Source of the DNA: an uncultured Collinsella sp.
GTDB taxonomy: Bacteria > Actinomycetota > Coriobacteriia > Coriobacteriales > Coriobacteriaceae
Direction: 5' to 3'
Length of the DNA: 5,266 bases
NCBI GenBank assembly: GCA_902496775.1
Contig: CABVCF010000112.1
Location: 1-5,266 of the forward strand
The notes beneath the pieces are model-generated. The model worked only from the letters and a program-made list of their open reading frames with translations. It ran no database searches and was not told the origin of the DNA. This document shows, one piece after another, positions 5,232 to 5,266 of the stretch. Position 1 is the first letter of the stretch; the number at the start of each line of letters is the position of its first letter. The position numbers and the translations under genes are program-made.

Positions 5232-5266
5232 AAGACCACTTCCTCCAAGAGAAAGACCTTATTTCT

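Overview
The window looks like part of a chromosome from a fairly GC-rich anaerobic bacterium. The protein content (an aldo/keto reductase fused to a two-cluster ferredoxin domain), the high GC and the frequent GTG starts after strong Shine-Dalgarno sites fit a gut Coriobacteriia member such as Collinsella. That assignment is inference from style; no marker gene here settles it.

Layout. The left two thirds are read on the minus strand. From right to left they hold an Fe-S aldo/keto reductase (2337-3527), a Gfo/Idh/MocA-type NAD(P)-dependent oxidoreductase (1227-2246), endonuclease IV (nfo, 188-1054), and the first 13 codons of a gene with a signal-peptide-like start that runs off the left edge (1-40). 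The right third is read mainly on the plus strand. It holds a 64-residue protein of unknown function (3691-3885) with its own rho-independent terminator, then a ketopantoate reductase family protein (4002-4916). That gene converges, across a shared hairpin terminator, on a small two-helix membrane protein on the minus strand (5025-5231). There is no tRNA, rRNA, CRISPR array, transposase or phage gene, and no gap without a gene reaches 300 bases.

The most notable structure is a 76-bp palindromic element present twice (1072-1147 and 2259-2334). The copies are identical at about 67 of 76 positions by hand count. Each lies in the gap just upstream of the ribosome binding site of nfo or of the MocA-type gene. 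The second copy has a perfect 21-bp inverted repeat around a 19-nt loop. Both copies carry an extra, partly matching half-site in the loop, 21 bp from the outer one. The element could be a regulator-binding cassette, a structured mRNA leader or a non-autonomous palindromic repeat family; the window alone cannot decide.

The genes do not form an obvious single pathway. The AKR and MocA-type enzymes are both nicotinamide oxidoreductases of unknown substrate, nfo is base-excision repair, and the ketopantoate reductase homologue may serve pantothenate/CoA synthesis. No undescribed multi-gene system is evident; the repeat pair, the terminator abutting the ketopantoate reductase ribosome binding site, and the two small proteins are the parts that ordinary annotation does not explain.
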